Source: Cupriavidus pauculus
GTDB lineage: Bacteria; Pseudomonadota; Gammaproteobacteria; Burkholderiales; Burkholderiaceae
NCBI RefSeq assembly: GCF_022179805.1
Contig: NZ_BPUO01000008.1
Location: forward strand, 1-64,000
Length of the DNA stretch: 64,000 nucleotides
Direction: 5' to 3'
In this document: piece after piece, positions 24,450 through 34,481 of the stretch
How the letters are laid out: the number at the start of each line of letters is the position of its first letter
Position numbering within the stretch: position 1 is the stretch's first letter
The notes under the pieces: model-generated
The model's database searches: none
Told to the model about the DNA's origin: nothing
The model's input: the letters and a program-made list of their open reading frames with translations, nothing else
Made by a program: the position numbers and the translations under genes

Positions 24450-25546
24450 GAGACCAGTTCCTCGTTGATGTAGAAGCAGGTGTGCCGGTTGAACACCGAC
24501 AGCCATGCGGTATCACCAGGCCGCAGCGCGGCGGCCTCCGTGCCCAGGCGGGCGCGCACCGTGGCCGCCTCGCCATGGTTCACGGTCGACGTCATCAGCC
24601 AGTAGGTGCCGATGTCCTGCGCACGTTCCACGCGCACGGGCATGGCCTGCGGATCGTTGGCCAGCGCCAGTTGCAGGTATTCGGGCCGCACGCCAACCTT
24701 GAAGCTGCCGGCGGCCTGCAAGGCCGACTGCGTGGCCGGCAGCAGGTCGGGCTTGTAGCGCCGCCCCGCCAGTTCTATTGCGCCGTCGCGCCACTGGGCC
24801 GGCAGGAAGTTCATGCCTGGCGACCCGATGAAGTGGCCCACGAAGGTATGCGCGGGCCGTTCGAACAGCGCATCGGCCGCCCCCACCTGCACCGCCTTGC
24901 CGCGCGACATCACCACCACCTGGTCGGCAAACGTCAGCGCCTCGGTCTGGTCGTGCGTCACGTAGATCAGCGTGAGGCGGAATTCGTGATGGATTTCCTT
25001 GAGCTTGCGCCGCAATTGCCATTTCAGGTGCGGGTCGATCACGGTCAGCGGTTCGTCGAACAGGATGGCCGACACGTCCTGGCGCACCAGCCCGCGCCCG
25101 AGCGAGATCTTCTGCTTGGCGTCGGCGGCCAGGCCGCTGGCGCGGCGGTCCAGCGCGCCCGACAGGTCCAGCATTTCGGCCACCTTACCCACGCGTTCCT
25201 TGACCTGGGCGGCGCTCACGCCGCGGTTGCGCAGCGGAAACGCCAGGTTTTCGCCCACGGTCATCGTGTCGTAGATCACCGGGAACTGGAACACCTGGGC
25301 GATATTGCGCGCCTGCGGCGAGGCGTCGGTCACGTCGTTGCCGTCGAAGCGGATCGTGCCTTGCGACGGCCGCAGCAGCCCCGAGATGCAGTTCAGCAGC
25401 GTGGTCTTGCCGCAGCCGGAAGGCCCCAGCAGCGCATAGGCGCCGCCATCGTCGAACGTGAAATTCAGCGGCAGCAGCGCGTAGTCTTCGTCGTTTTGCG
25501 GATTGGCGACGTAGGAATGGGCGAGATCGAGATCGATGCGTGCCAT
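24446..25546 (-). CDS. glpT: Glycerol ABC transporter ATPase GlpT with atypical signature motif
   Basis: The 366-residue ATPase has Walker A GPSGCGKTT, Q loop VFQFPVIYDTMTV, Walker B SAILFDEPLTVIDP and switch His YVTHDQTEA. Where LSGGQ is expected the sequence reads GLAADAKQKISLGRGL, so the signature is lost. A C-terminal TOBE-like domain (about 270-366) follows. The importer has two different ATPases, and a degenerate signature in one agrees with an asymmetric pair. It starts one base after the glpS stop. Confidence 0.88.
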   Translation of the reverse strand: MARIDLDLAHSYVANPQNDEDYALLPLNFTFDDGGAYALLGPSGCGKTTLLNCISGLLRPSQGTIRFDGNDVTDASPQARNIAQVFQFPVIYDTMTVGENLAFPLRNRGVSAAQVKERVGKVAEMLDLSGALDRRASGLAADAKQKISLGRGLVRQDVSAILFDEPLTVIDPHLKWQLRRKLKEIHHEFRLTLIYVTHDQTEALTFADQVVVMSRGKAVQVGAADALFERPAHTFVGHFIGSPGMNFLPAQWRDGAIELAGRRYKPDLLPATQSALQAAGSFKVGVRPEYLQLALANDPQAMPVRVERAQDIGTYWLMTSTVNHGEAATVRARLGTEAAALRPGDTAWLSVFNRHTCFYINEELVS

Positions 25547-25547
25547 A

Positions 25548-26666
25548 TCAGGCTCCCGACTCGGCAATGGGCGTGCGGACCACGTCGGCCAGCGCACCGG
25601 GCCGGCGCGGCGCATGGATGCGGTCGCCAGCGTCGTTGAACAGATAGAGTTGCTCGGGTTCGAGATGCAGCGACAGCGGCGCCCCGAGCTGCAGGTCGAG
25701 CACGCCGGCGAACTGCGCCACCATGTTGCCGGCGGCCGTATCGATGTGCACGAAGGTGTCAGACCCGGACAGCTCGGCCAGTGCCACCTTGCCCGGCAAC
25801 TCCACCGCGCCGGGCATGGCCTTCAGGCGCAGCGCGGCCGCGCGCACCCCCACCGTCACCGGTCCGCCCGGCGCGTTCACCTGCGGCAGCGGAATGACGA
25901 TGCCGCCCGGCAGCGTCACGCGGCCATCGGCCAGCATGCCCTGCACCAGGTTCATCGGTGGATCGCTGAAGGCCCGCGCCACGCGCAGCGACGCGGGATA
26001 GTGGAACACCTCGGGCGTGGGGCCGTACTGCAGCAGTTCGCCGGCATCGAGCACGGCGGTGTAGCCGCCCAGCAGCAGCGCCTCGGCCGGCTCGGTGGTG
26101 GCGTAGATCACCGTGGCATCGCCCTGGGCAAACAGGTGCGTCAGCTCTTCGCGCAATTCCTCGCGCAGCTTGTAATCCAGGTTGACCAGTGGTTCGTCCA
26201 GCAGCATCAGCGGCGCGTTCTTGGCCAGCGCACGGGCCAGCGCCACGCGTTGCTGCTGGCCGCCGGACAGTTCCGACGGGTAGCGTTCGAGCAGGTGTTC
26301 GATGTGCAGCCGCACCGCCAGGCTGCGGACGCGAGCCGCGATGTCTTCGCGGCTGTCACGCCGCAGCCGCAGCGGCGACGCGATATTGTCGAAAACGGTC
26401 AGCGACGGGTAGTTGATGAACTGCTGGTACACCATCGACACGTTGCGCTCGCGCACCGGCACGCCGGTCACGTCCACGCCATCGACCAGCACCCGGCCGG
26501 CCGCCGGCTTGTCGAGGCCGGCCATGACCCGCATCAGCGATGTCTTGCCGGCCTGGGTGGCTCCCAGCAGGATGGTGACAGCGCCCGGCACGGGGGCCAG
26601 CGACATCGAATAAAGATAGGCTTGCGATCCCACCTGCTGCGCAATACCTTCCAGGCTAAGCTGCAT
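25548..26666 (-). CDS. glpS: Glycerol ABC transporter ATPase GlpS
   Basis: The 372-residue ATPase has a complete signature SELSGGQQQRVALARAL and Walker B LMLLDEPLVNLD. Its Walker A is GATQAGKTS rather than GPSGSGKS, and its switch region is VIYATTEPAEA, with Thr where His normally is. A TOBE-like C-terminus follows. Together with GlpT, each site lacks a different canonical element. It is first in the minus-strand operon, with GGAGA before the ATG, and diverges from the glpR-type gene across a 149-bp control region. Confidence 0.9.
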   Translation of the reverse strand: MQLSLEGIAQQVGSQAYLYSMSLAPVPGAVTILLGATQAGKTSLMRVMAGLDKPAAGRVLVDGVDVTGVPVRERNVSMVYQQFINYPSLTVFDNIASPLRLRRDSREDIAARVRSLAVRLHIEHLLERYPSELSGGQQQRVALARALAKNAPLMLLDEPLVNLDYKLREELREELTHLFAQGDATVIYATTEPAEALLLGGYTAVLDAGELLQYGPTPEVFHYPASLRVARAFSDPPMNLVQGMLADGRVTLPGGIVIPLPQVNAPGGPVTVGVRAAALRLKAMPGAVELPGKVALAELSGSDTFVHIDTAAGNMVAQFAGVLDLQLGAPLSLHLEPEQLYLFNDAGDRIHAPRRPGALADVVRTPIAESGA

Positions 26667-26743
26667 CCAGTCTCCAATGTTCCTGTCCTTGCTCAGCCAC
26701 TTCGAAAACCGCAGCCAAGGCGCACTTTTCAAGTCATACCGCT

Positions 26744-26808
26744 CGTTTTAGCGCAAAAGCGAACATAAAACAATACTGCGGTGCGTCATTTGTTTTCGTT
26801 TGTGTTTG
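26744..26808. promoter_or_regulatory. Candidate GlpR operators and promoters between glpS and glpR
   Basis: The 149-bp divergent gap is AT-rich compared with its surroundings. It contains TCGTTTTAGCGCAAAAGCGA (26743-26762), an imperfect dyad, and TTTGTTTTCGTTTGTGTTTG (26789-26808), a run of TTTG/TTCG half-sites close to the glpR start. DeoR-type GlpR proteins bind TTCG-containing AT-rich repeats, so these are plausible operators. The exact sites and promoter boxes are not established by sequence alone. Confidence 0.4.
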
Positions 26809-26815
26809 AACTAGA

Positions 26816-27595
26816 ATGCCGGACATGACGCTTAATCCCCGCCAGACCGCCCTGCTGGAGGAAGTCCGCACCCAGGGCTTCGCCTCGATCGACGAACTCG
26901 CGCGCAAGTTCGGCGTAACGCTGCAGACAGTGCGGCGCGACGTGAACCTGCTGGCCGAAAACGGCATGCTGGCCCGGTTTCACGGCGGCGTGCGCATGGA
27001 GGGGTCGACCACCGAGAACATCGCCTACCGGCAGCGGCAGGTACTCAATGCCGAAGGCAAGGTGCGTATTGCAAAGGCGGTGGCGGCGGCGGTGCCCGAG
27101 GGCTGTTCGCTGATCCTGAACATTGGCACCACGGTGGAAGAGGTGGCGCGCGCGCTGATCCATCATCGCGGCCTGCGCGTGATTACCAACAACCTGCACG
27201 TGGCCAATATCCTGGCCGACAACCCGGACTGCGAGGTGATCGTGGCCGGCGGCGTGTTGCGGTCGCGCGATCGCGGCATCATCGGCGAGGCCACAGTGGA
27301 ATTCATCCGCCAGTTCAAGGTGGATATCGGCCTGATCGGCATCTCGGGCATCGAGACCGACGGCACGCTGCGCGACTACGATTTTCGGGAAGTAAAGGTG
27401 GCGCGCACGATCATGGAACACTCGCGCGAGGTATGGCTGGCGGCCGATGCCAGCAAGTTCAACCGGCGGGCCATGGTGGAGCTGGCGCCCCTGAACAGCA
27501 TCGACCGGCTGTTCACCGACGAGCCGCTACGCGCGCCCTTCCAGACGATGCTGGCGGAAAGCGGAGTGAACTGTGTGGTCGCGGATCAGGCGTGA
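26816..27595 (+). CDS. glpR: DeoR-family regulator GlpR
   Basis: The 259-residue protein has an N-terminal DeoR helix-turn-helix (RQTALLEEVRTQGFASIDEL, KFGVTLQTVRRDVNLLAENG) and a DeoR sensor domain (ILNIGTTVEEVARAL, VITNNLHVANIL, VIVAGGVLRSRDRGIIGEAT, VWLAADASKFNRRAMVELAP). GlpR-type regulators respond to glycerol-3-phosphate and repress glp genes. It is divergent from glpSTPQUV, with glpK and glpD 1.8 kb downstream, so a glycerol-pathway repressor role is strongly suggested. ATG 26816 and 26825 are both possible starts. Confidence 0.9.
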   Translation: MPDMTLNPRQTALLEEVRTQGFASIDELARKFGVTLQTVRRDVNLLAENGMLARFHGGVRMEGSTTENIAYRQRQVLNAEGKVRIAKAVAAAVPEGCSLILNIGTTVEEVARALIHHRGLRVITNNLHVANILADNPDCEVIVAGGVLRSRDRGIIGEATVEFIRQFKVDIGLIGISGIETDGTLRDYDFREVKVARTIMEHSREVWLAADASKFNRRAMVELAPLNSIDRLFTDEPLRAPFQTMLAESGVNCVVADQA

Positions 27596-27615
27596 ATGCC
27601 TGTCGCTCTGGGTCT

Positions 27616-27649
27616 TTCTCCCCTCCCCCGCGCGCGGGAGAGGGGAGAA
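27616..27649. terminator. GC-rich hairpin between glpR and purU, probable bidirectional terminator
   Basis: TTCTCCCCTCCCCC (27616-27629) pairs with GGGAGAGGGGAGAA (27636-27649) with one mismatch across a GCGCGC loop. It is flanked by TTT on one side and AAAACC on the other. It lies between convergent glpR and purU, where a shared terminator is expected. The CTCCCCCGCGCGCGGGAG core looks like a dispersed repeat. Confidence 0.65.
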
Positions 27650-27661
27650 AACCATCGTCGC

Positions 27662-28528
27662 TTACTTGAAAACGACGGTCTTGTGGCCGTTCACCAGAAT
27701 ACGGTGTTCAGCGTGCCATTTCACCGCGCGCGCTAGGGCCACGCATTCCACGTCGCGGCCCACGGCGGTCAACTGTTCGGGATCCATGCTGTGATCCACG
27801 CGTTCGATTTCCTGCTCAATGATCGGGCCTTCGTCCAGGTCGGCCGTCACGTAGTGCGCGGTGGCGCCGATCAGCTTCACGCCCCGGTCATGCGCCTGGT
27901 AGTACGGCTTGGCGCCCTTGAAGCTGGGCAGGAACGAGTGGTGGATATTGATGGCGCGGCCCTGCAGCTTGCGGCACAGGTCGTCGGACAGCACCTGCAT
28001 GTAGCGGGCCAGCACGACGAGGTCGATGTTCTGGTCACGCACCACTTCGAAGACGCGCGCTTCCTGCGCAGCCTTCTGCTCGGCCGACGCATTCATCAGC
28101 GGCAGGTGGAAGAACGGCACGTCGTACGATGCGGCGAGCTGGTAGAAGTCGCGATGGTTCGACACGATCGCGGCAATCTCCACCGGCAGGCCGCCGGCCT
28201 TGGCGCGGAACAGCAGGTCGTTCAGGCAATGGCCGATCTTCGACACCATGATCATCACGCGCGGCTTCGCGGTGGCGTCGAACATTTCCCACTGCATGCC
28301 GAACTGGTCGCCCACAGCCGCGAACGCGCTGCGCAGGTCGGCCAGGCCCGGGCCACCCGGGGCAGCGCTGAAATGCACGCGCATGAAGAAGCGGCCGGTA
28401 AACGCATCACCGTACTGGTCGGAATCGACGATATTGCAGTCGTTCTGGAACAGCAGGCCGGACACGGCGTGCACGATGCCCGGCTGATCGGGGCAGGAAA
28501 GCGTGAGAATAAATCCGGTGGAGCTCAT
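27662..28528 (-). CDS. purU: Formyltetrahydrofolate deformylase PurU
   Basis: PurU hydrolyses 10-formyl-THF to formate and THF, balancing one-carbon pools. The 288-residue product has an N-terminal ACT domain (TGFILTLSCPDQPGIVHAVS) and a formyltransferase-like hydrolase domain (VMIMVSKIGHCLNDLLFRAK, VVLARYMQVLSDDLC, INIHHSFLPSFKGAKPYYQA, IGATAHYVTADLDEGPIIEQ). These carry the expected catalytic Asn, His and Asp. Length is normal. ATG 28528 is chosen over an upstream TTG at 28561 because the family begins close to the ACT domain. Confidence 0.95.
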   Translation of the reverse strand: MSSTGFILTLSCPDQPGIVHAVSGLLFQNDCNIVDSDQYGDAFTGRFFMRVHFSAAPGGPGLADLRSAFAAVGDQFGMQWEMFDATAKPRVMIMVSKIGHCLNDLLFRAKAGGLPVEIAAIVSNHRDFYQLAASYDVPFFHLPLMNASAEQKAAQEARVFEVVRDQNIDLVVLARYMQVLSDDLCRKLQGRAINIHHSFLPSFKGAKPYYQAHDRGVKLIGATAHYVTADLDEGPIIEQEIERVDHSMDPEQLTAVGRDVECVALARAVKWHAEHRILVNGHKTVVFK

Positions 28529-28584
28529 CTTGGGCAAATCGGGCGAATCGGGGTTGAGCAATCAGTGGCCGTGATGCCGGGCTT

Positions 28585-29406
28585 TCAGGGCTGGACGGTG
28601 GCCCAGCCACGTCGGCGGAGGGCATCCAGCGTCACCAGCGTGGCATCGACGGTCATGGCGCGGCCCGCCATGATAGCAAGCAATGCCTCCGGATCGATGT
28701 GGCGATGCTCTGCCACCTCGCCGTCGCGGTTCTGCGGCACGAAGTCCGACGGGAGCAGCAGATCGTATACATATACGTGCTCCCACTGCACCCCCTCGGT
28801 GATTTCGCGCAGCACTTCGATCACGCCATGGGCCTCGGCCCGCCCGGCCAACTCGGGCGGAATGCCCGATTCCTCGTCGCATTCGCGCACCAGCGTTTCC
28901 AGCGGATCGCTGCCGGCCGGCATGCCGCCGGCGACCAGGTTGTCCCACATGCCGGGGTCCACGGCCTTGGACGGGCTGCGCCGCGAGATCCAAAACGCGC
29001 GCTGGCCGGCCACGATGCCGTTCATGTGCGACGCGAACGTCAGCAGCCCCAGGAAGCGCGCCGCCGCCCGCTCGATTACCGCGAATGGCGCCGCATTCAG
29101 CGCCGGGGTCACGGCAAACAGTTCGTTGCGCCAGCCACGCACGTGTCCTGCGTCGGCCAGTTGCCGCGCCAGCCGGGCCAGCGCCGCGTTGCGCGCGTCG
29201 GCCGTGGTGCAGCCGGGCAGCAGTGCCACGGCGCCCTGCCCGTCCACGGGCGCCAGCACGTCGCCCATGGCCTGGAGGATCTCCGCATGGCGGCGCGGCA
29301 GCCATCCCACCTGGACACCATCGACCACTAGCCGCCAATGGGCGGCGGGATCGAACGGGCTGCGCGCGGCAACGCCGGCAGTGACTACGCTGACGATATC
29401 GGACAT
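28585..29406 (-). CDS. NUDIX hydrolase with N-terminal DUF4743 domain
   Basis: The 273-residue product has an N-terminal DUF4743 domain (about 20-125; [20 protein letters not shown]) and a NUDIX fold. The NUDIX box is near complete: [20 protein letters not shown] then SGI. In eukaryotes and bacteria this combination occurs in thiamine-pyrophosphatase-like enzymes; the substrate here is not shown. The start ATG 29406 lies 34 bases from the divergent glpK start. It is probably transcribed with purU. Confidence 0.85.
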   Translation of the reverse strand: MSDIVSVVTAGVAARSPFDPAAHWRLVVDGVQVGWLPRRHAEILQAMGDVLAPVDGQGAVALLPGCTTADARNAALARLARQLADAGHVRGWRNELFAVTPALNAAPFAVIERAAARFLGLLTFASHMNGIVAGQRAFWISRRSPSKAVDPGMWDNLVAGGMPAGSDPLETLVRECDEESGIPPELAGRAEAHGVIEVLREITEGVQWEHVYVYDLLLPSDFVPQNRDGEVAEHRHIDPEALLAIMAGRAMTVDATLVTLDALRRRGWATVQP

Positions 29407-29439
29407 GGGCAATCAAATTTACCGTTACGGATGGACCGC

Positions 29440-30975
<1,536 letters not shown>

Positions 30976-30996
30976 ATCCGATTGCCGAAGACCCCA

Positions 30997-32610
30997 ATGC
31001 CAATCTCCGTACCTCCCGTCCAGCCGCCGGCCCGCCCCGCACTACTCGATACGCTGTCGCGCACGGCGCGCTGGGACGTCATCGTCATCGGCGGCGGCGC
31101 CACTGGCCTGGGCACCGCGCTCGACGCGGCCGCCCGGGGCTACCGCACCCTGCTGCTCGAAGCCGCCGACTTTGCCAAGGGCACGTCGAGCAAGGCCACC
31201 AAGCTCGTGCACGGCGGCGTGCGCTACCTGGCCCAGGGCAATATCAGCCTGGTGCGCGAGGCCCTGCACGAACGCGGCCTGCTGGCCCGCAACGCGCCGC
31301 ACGTGGTGTGGCCGCTGGGCTTCGTGGTGCCGGCGTACCAGATGTTCGACCAGCCGTTCTACGGTATCGGCCTGAAGGTCTACGACATGCTGGCCGGCGG
31401 CCTGAACCTGTCGGGCAGCCGCTGGCTCAACCATCGCGAAACGCTCGAAGCCGCGCCCACGCTGGCCGAGCACGTGGGCGGCCGCCCGCTGCGCGGCGGC
31501 AACCTCTACTTCGACGGCCAGTTCGACGATGCGCGGCTGGCCATGGCGCTGATGCGCACGCTGTTCGACGTGGGCGGTACGGCCGTGAACTACATGCGCG
31601 TGACCGGCCTGACCCAGCGCAACGGCGTGATCACGGGCGTCACCGCCGAAGATGCGCTCGGCGACGCCAGTTTCCGCCTGTGCGCGGACTGCGTGATCAA
31701 CGCCACGGGCGTGTGGGTGGATGCGGTACGTCAGATGGAAGACGGCCAGGCCCGCACCATGGTGGCGCCGAGCCAGGGCGTGCACCTGACCATTCCGCGC
31801 AGCTTCCTGCCCGGCGACCGCGCCATTCTGATCCCGAAGACCGACGACGGCCGCGTGCTGTTCCTGGTGCCCTGGAACGGCCACGTGATCGTCGGCACCA
31901 CCGACACGCCGCGCAAGGACCTGCCGCTGGAGCCGCGCGCCACTGGCGACGACGTCGATTTCATCCTGGAAACCGCCGCGCGCTACCTGGCCCGCGATCC
32001 CACGCGCGCCGATGTGACCAGCGTCTGGGCGGGGCTGCGCCCCTTGGTGAAGGCCACCGGGGAATCGTCCACGGCGTCGCTGTCGCGCGAGCACACGATC
32101 CTGGTTTCGAAGGCCGGCCTGATCACCGTGACCGGCGGCAAGTGGACCACCTACCGCAAGATGGCCGAGGACGTGATCGAGACGGCCATCCAGCGCCAGA
32201 TGCTGCGCGCGGCGCCCTGCCGCACCGCCGACCTGCCCCTGCACGGCGCCAACGGCCTGAATGGTGCGCAGGCCGACCTGCCGCCCGCCAACTCGGGGTC
32301 TCCTGACCGCTACTACGGCGCCGACCTGCCGCTGGTGCGGGCGCTGCCGGGCGCCGACACCATGATCGTGCCGGCATCGGGCCTGACCGAGGCGCATGTC
32401 CGCTTCGCGGCCCGCCATGAACTGGCCCGCCGCGTGGAAGACGTGCTGGGCCGCCGCAATCGCGCCCTGTTCCTGGACGCGCGGGCCGCGCTGGCCGGCG
32501 CGCCCCGTGTGGCGGAGATCCTGGCCGAGGAACTGGGCCACGACGCGGCATGGCAGGCGGCCGAACTGGCCGACTTCAGCACGCTCGCCAAGGGGTACAT
32601 GCTCGATTGA
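30997..32610 (+). CDS. glpD: Aerobic glycerol-3-phosphate dehydrogenase GlpD
   Basis: GlpD oxidises glycerol-3-phosphate to dihydroxyacetone phosphate at the inner membrane and passes electrons to quinone. The 537-residue flavoprotein has the FAD-binding motif VIVIGGGATGLGTALDAAAR, the DAO-family loop GTSSKATKLVHGGVRYL, CVINATGVWVD, VWAGLRPLVK and TVTGGKWTTYRKMAED. A C-terminal DAO_C helical domain (about 410-537) follows. The start at 30997 is the first ATG; an upstream in-frame TTG exists. It is co-transcribed with glpK. Confidence 0.95.
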   Translation: MPISVPPVQPPARPALLDTLSRTARWDVIVIGGGATGLGTALDAAARGYRTLLLEAADFAKGTSSKATKLVHGGVRYLAQGNISLVREALHERGLLARNAPHVVWPLGFVVPAYQMFDQPFYGIGLKVYDMLAGGLNLSGSRWLNHRETLEAAPTLAEHVGGRPLRGGNLYFDGQFDDARLAMALMRTLFDVGGTAVNYMRVTGLTQRNGVITGVTAEDALGDASFRLCADCVINATGVWVDAVRQMEDGQARTMVAPSQGVHLTIPRSFLPGDRAILIPKTDDGRVLFLVPWNGHVIVGTTDTPRKDLPLEPRATGDDVDFILETAARYLARDPTRADVTSVWAGLRPLVKATGESSTASLSREHTILVSKAGLITVTGGKWTTYRKMAEDVIETAIQRQMLRAAPCRTADLPLHGANGLNGAQADLPPANSGSPDRYYGADLPLVRALPGADTMIVPASGLTEAHVRFAARHELARRVEDVLGRRNRALFLDARAALAGAPRVAEILAEELGHDAAWQAAELADFSTLAKGYMLD

Positions 32611-32678
32611 GGGACGCGAAAGGCTGGCGCGGTGCGAGACTTCGGCGATAATGCGGGCATTGCATCAGGGAGAACACC

Positions 32679-33062
32679 ATGGACGAGCTTGACGACCTGT
32701 CCGATCTGCCGATGCCCCGGTTCATCTGGGGCTTCGCTGTCACCACCGCCAAGGGCGGTGAGATCACGCACGACGAATTCGAGTACCTGACCCACACGCG
32801 CAGCCCGCGTTTCACGTGCCGCGTGGTGGAACTCGAAGACATGCCCGCCGACAGCGAGGAGTCGGGCATCGATGGACGCGTCGTCCACTACGACGAGCCG
32901 GACCGCCTGTTCTACATCACCGATGCGGGCATGGCGCTGGTGAACTTCCAGATGTTCGACAAGCTGCCCGACAAGGGCAAGCTCAAGAACGTGTGCGATG
33001 AAGCCATCGCCAACTGGATGCTCCGGCGCGAATTCCTCGACGACGAGGAAGACGAAGGCTGA
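32679..33062 (+). CDS. Acidic hypothetical protein
   Basis: The 127-residue, strongly acidic product (MDELDDLSDLPMPRFIWGFA at the start, DDEEDEG at the end) has no recognised family. It lacks a signal peptide or membrane segment. Internal segments are ITHDEFEYLTHTRSPRFTCR and RLFYITDAGMALVNFQMFD. AGGGAG precedes the ATG at 32679. It lies 68 bases after glpD and ends 9 bases before a strong terminator, so it may be the last gene of that transcript or have its own promoter. Confidence 0.7.
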   Translation: MDELDDLSDLPMPRFIWGFAVTTAKGGEITHDEFEYLTHTRSPRFTCRVVELEDMPADSEESGIDGRVVHYDEPDRLFYITDAGMALVNFQMFDKLPDKGKLKNVCDEAIANWMLRREFLDDEEDEG

Positions 33063-33070
33063 AGATAAAG

Positions 33071-33098
33071 AAAAACGCACCCCCCGGGGTGCGTTTTT
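33071..33098 (+). terminator. Strong Rho-independent terminator
   Basis: AAAAACGCACCCC (33071-33083) pairs perfectly with GGGGTGCGTTTTT (33086-33098) around a CC loop, ending in five T. It lies 9 bases after the stop at 33062. The A/T symmetry lets it also work on the minus strand for the small gene at 33143. Confidence 0.9.
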
Positions 33099-33142
33099 CA
33101 TGGGTCCCGCAGTTTTCGGGGCAATTCCGGGGCAGTCGCGCC

Positions 33143-33364
33143 CTACGCTTCCACCACGATCAGCCCGGACGCCACGCGTTCGATCTCGCAATAGACCGGC
33201 ATCGCGTCCAGCGGGCCGGTGCAACCGACACCCGACGCCTGGTCAGCGCTGGCGCCCGGCGGCAGGAACACGAAGGCCATGCCAGGCTGGAAGCCCGGAT
33301 GCTGGCGCAGGCTTTCGTTGAGGATGTCGAGATACTGCGAACGCGAGAACACCTGCTTGGGCAT
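33143..33364 (-). CDS. Small protein homologous to the product at 6081-6329
   Basis: The 73-residue product reads MPKQVFSRSQYLDILNESLR at the start, then MAFVFLPPGASADQASGV and a C-terminal PVYCEIERVASGLIVVEA. It shares YLxxLNxSL, FVFxPxGA and A-S/T-GV with the product at 6081, in the same order and spacing. The family is not recognised. The C-terminal half differs, lacking the Lys/Ser tail. GGAG lies about 8 bases before the ATG at 33364. It is probably a stand-alone transcript ended by the terminator at 33071-33098. Confidence 0.65.
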   Translation of the reverse strand: MPKQVFSRSQYLDILNESLRQHPGFQPGMAFVFLPPGASADQASGVGCTGPLDAMPVYCEIERVASGLIVVEA

Positions 33365-33489
33365 ATCTGGGCTCCGGGTAGTAGTCGGCCGTGCTGCGGA
33401 AATCCTAGCATGGCCTCCCGCCGTCCAGTCACCGCATCGTGAGATTGGCGGCGCCCGGCAGACCGGTCAGCCCGCGCCTCGGCGCGCCC

Positions 33490-33912
33490 TTAGCACTCAC
33501 CCTTCTTCGCGTGTCCCGGCGGGCAGTGGTAGCCCTTGGGACCCGGCCCGCGATGATCGTCGCGGTGGTCATGATGATCGTGGTAGCGGTCGTAGTCCGG
33601 CCCGCGGTTCCAGCGCTCGGGCGCCATGACCCAGCCATTGCTGGCCTGTACCCAGCGCGGTCCCTCGTAGGCATAGCCCGGACGCGCGGTCACCCAGTGG
33701 CCCCGCTTCCACGCGTGCTTGTGGCGATGGTCGTCCCAGACCCAGAAGCCGGGCGCCCAAACGTAGCCCGCGCGCGGCGCCGGCACGGCTTCGTAGATCG
33801 GGGCCGGTGGCGCCGTGCCAATGCCGATATTGATGTTGACCTGGGCAAAGGCCGTGGCGGACCACAGCAGCGCCGCGCCGGCGGCAGCGCGCAGCAAGGT
33901 ATGACGATTCAA
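33490..33912 (-). CDS. Exported YXWGXW-repeat-like, His-rich protein
   Basis: The 140-residue product has a signal peptide (NRHTLLRAAAGAALLWSATA, cut near AFA). It then has Trp/Tyr-rich repeats of the YxWxPGxW type (GYVWAPGFWVWDDHRHKHAW, KRGHWVTARPGYAYEGPRWV, NGWVMAPERW). A His/Asp-rich tail (DYDRYHDHHDHRDDHRG) suggests metal binding, by inference. The first codon is TTG at 33912, preceded by AGAGGG; no ATG exists before the repeats. It is periplasmic or surface-bound, function unknown. Confidence 0.8.
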   Translation of the reverse strand: MNRHTLLRAAAGAALLWSATAFAQVNINIGIGTAPPAPIYEAVPAPRAGYVWAPGFWVWDDHRHKHAWKRGHWVTARPGYAYEGPRWVQASNGWVMAPERWNRGPDYDRYHDHHDHRDDHRGPGPKGYHCPPGHAKKGEC

Positions 33913-34020
33913 GTTGACCCTCTCTTGTGTCTGGTATGTCTGGACAGCAGTGTACCCACCGCCCCGGCAGTGTGATGTAACGGTGTGCTACAGGAGAGGA
34001 CCGGGGCAGCGCCGCCGGAC

Positions 34021-34224
34021 TCAGTGGTCGGCGGCCATCGCCTTCAGTTCGGCGTCGCCGGCCACGCGGGCGGCGTCAGAGGTCGTAAAGGTATCGTCCG
34101 ACACAATGGTGCGCCGGATCTGCTGCGCGCCGAAATCCACCAGCGCAATCACCCAGACATAGCGCCCGGCCTGGGGCGCCGTTTGTACAAAAGCCTTCAG
34201 CTGCGATCTGGTTTCACTCGTCAT
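34021..34224 (-). CDS. Small hypothetical protein
   Basis: The 67-residue product MTSETRSQLKAFVQTAPQAG, then RYVWVIALVDFGAQQIRR, has no recognised family, signal peptide or membrane helix. A good ribosome-binding site (CGGAGA, spacing 7) supports it as a real gene. It is monocistronic between the YXWGXW gene and the divergent yfiR-like gene. The 257 bases to 34482 contain no other gene I can support and must hold promoters for both directions. Confidence 0.6.
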   Translation of the reverse strand: MTSETRSQLKAFVQTAPQAGRYVWVIALVDFGAQQIRRTIVSDDTFTTSDAARVAGDAELKAMAADH

Positions 34225-34481
34225 GATGTTTCTCCGTTCGACTCAACAGGACAAGGCGCTGGCAGGCACGCATTGGCAGGAACTCTAGCACATCCAACCC
34301 ACCCGTTCGGCTGGCCTAGGACATTCGGTGCGGATGCGGGCGCAAGCGTTTGTCGCTACAGTTTTTCCAGAACCTGCCGACACTTCGATGGAGTCTTCCG
34401 CACACCCGATCCATCGGTCCGCCAGCCACTTCGCCCGCCCAATTGCCGCGCCCAGCGATACGCCCACTCCGTCTCCGCGCC

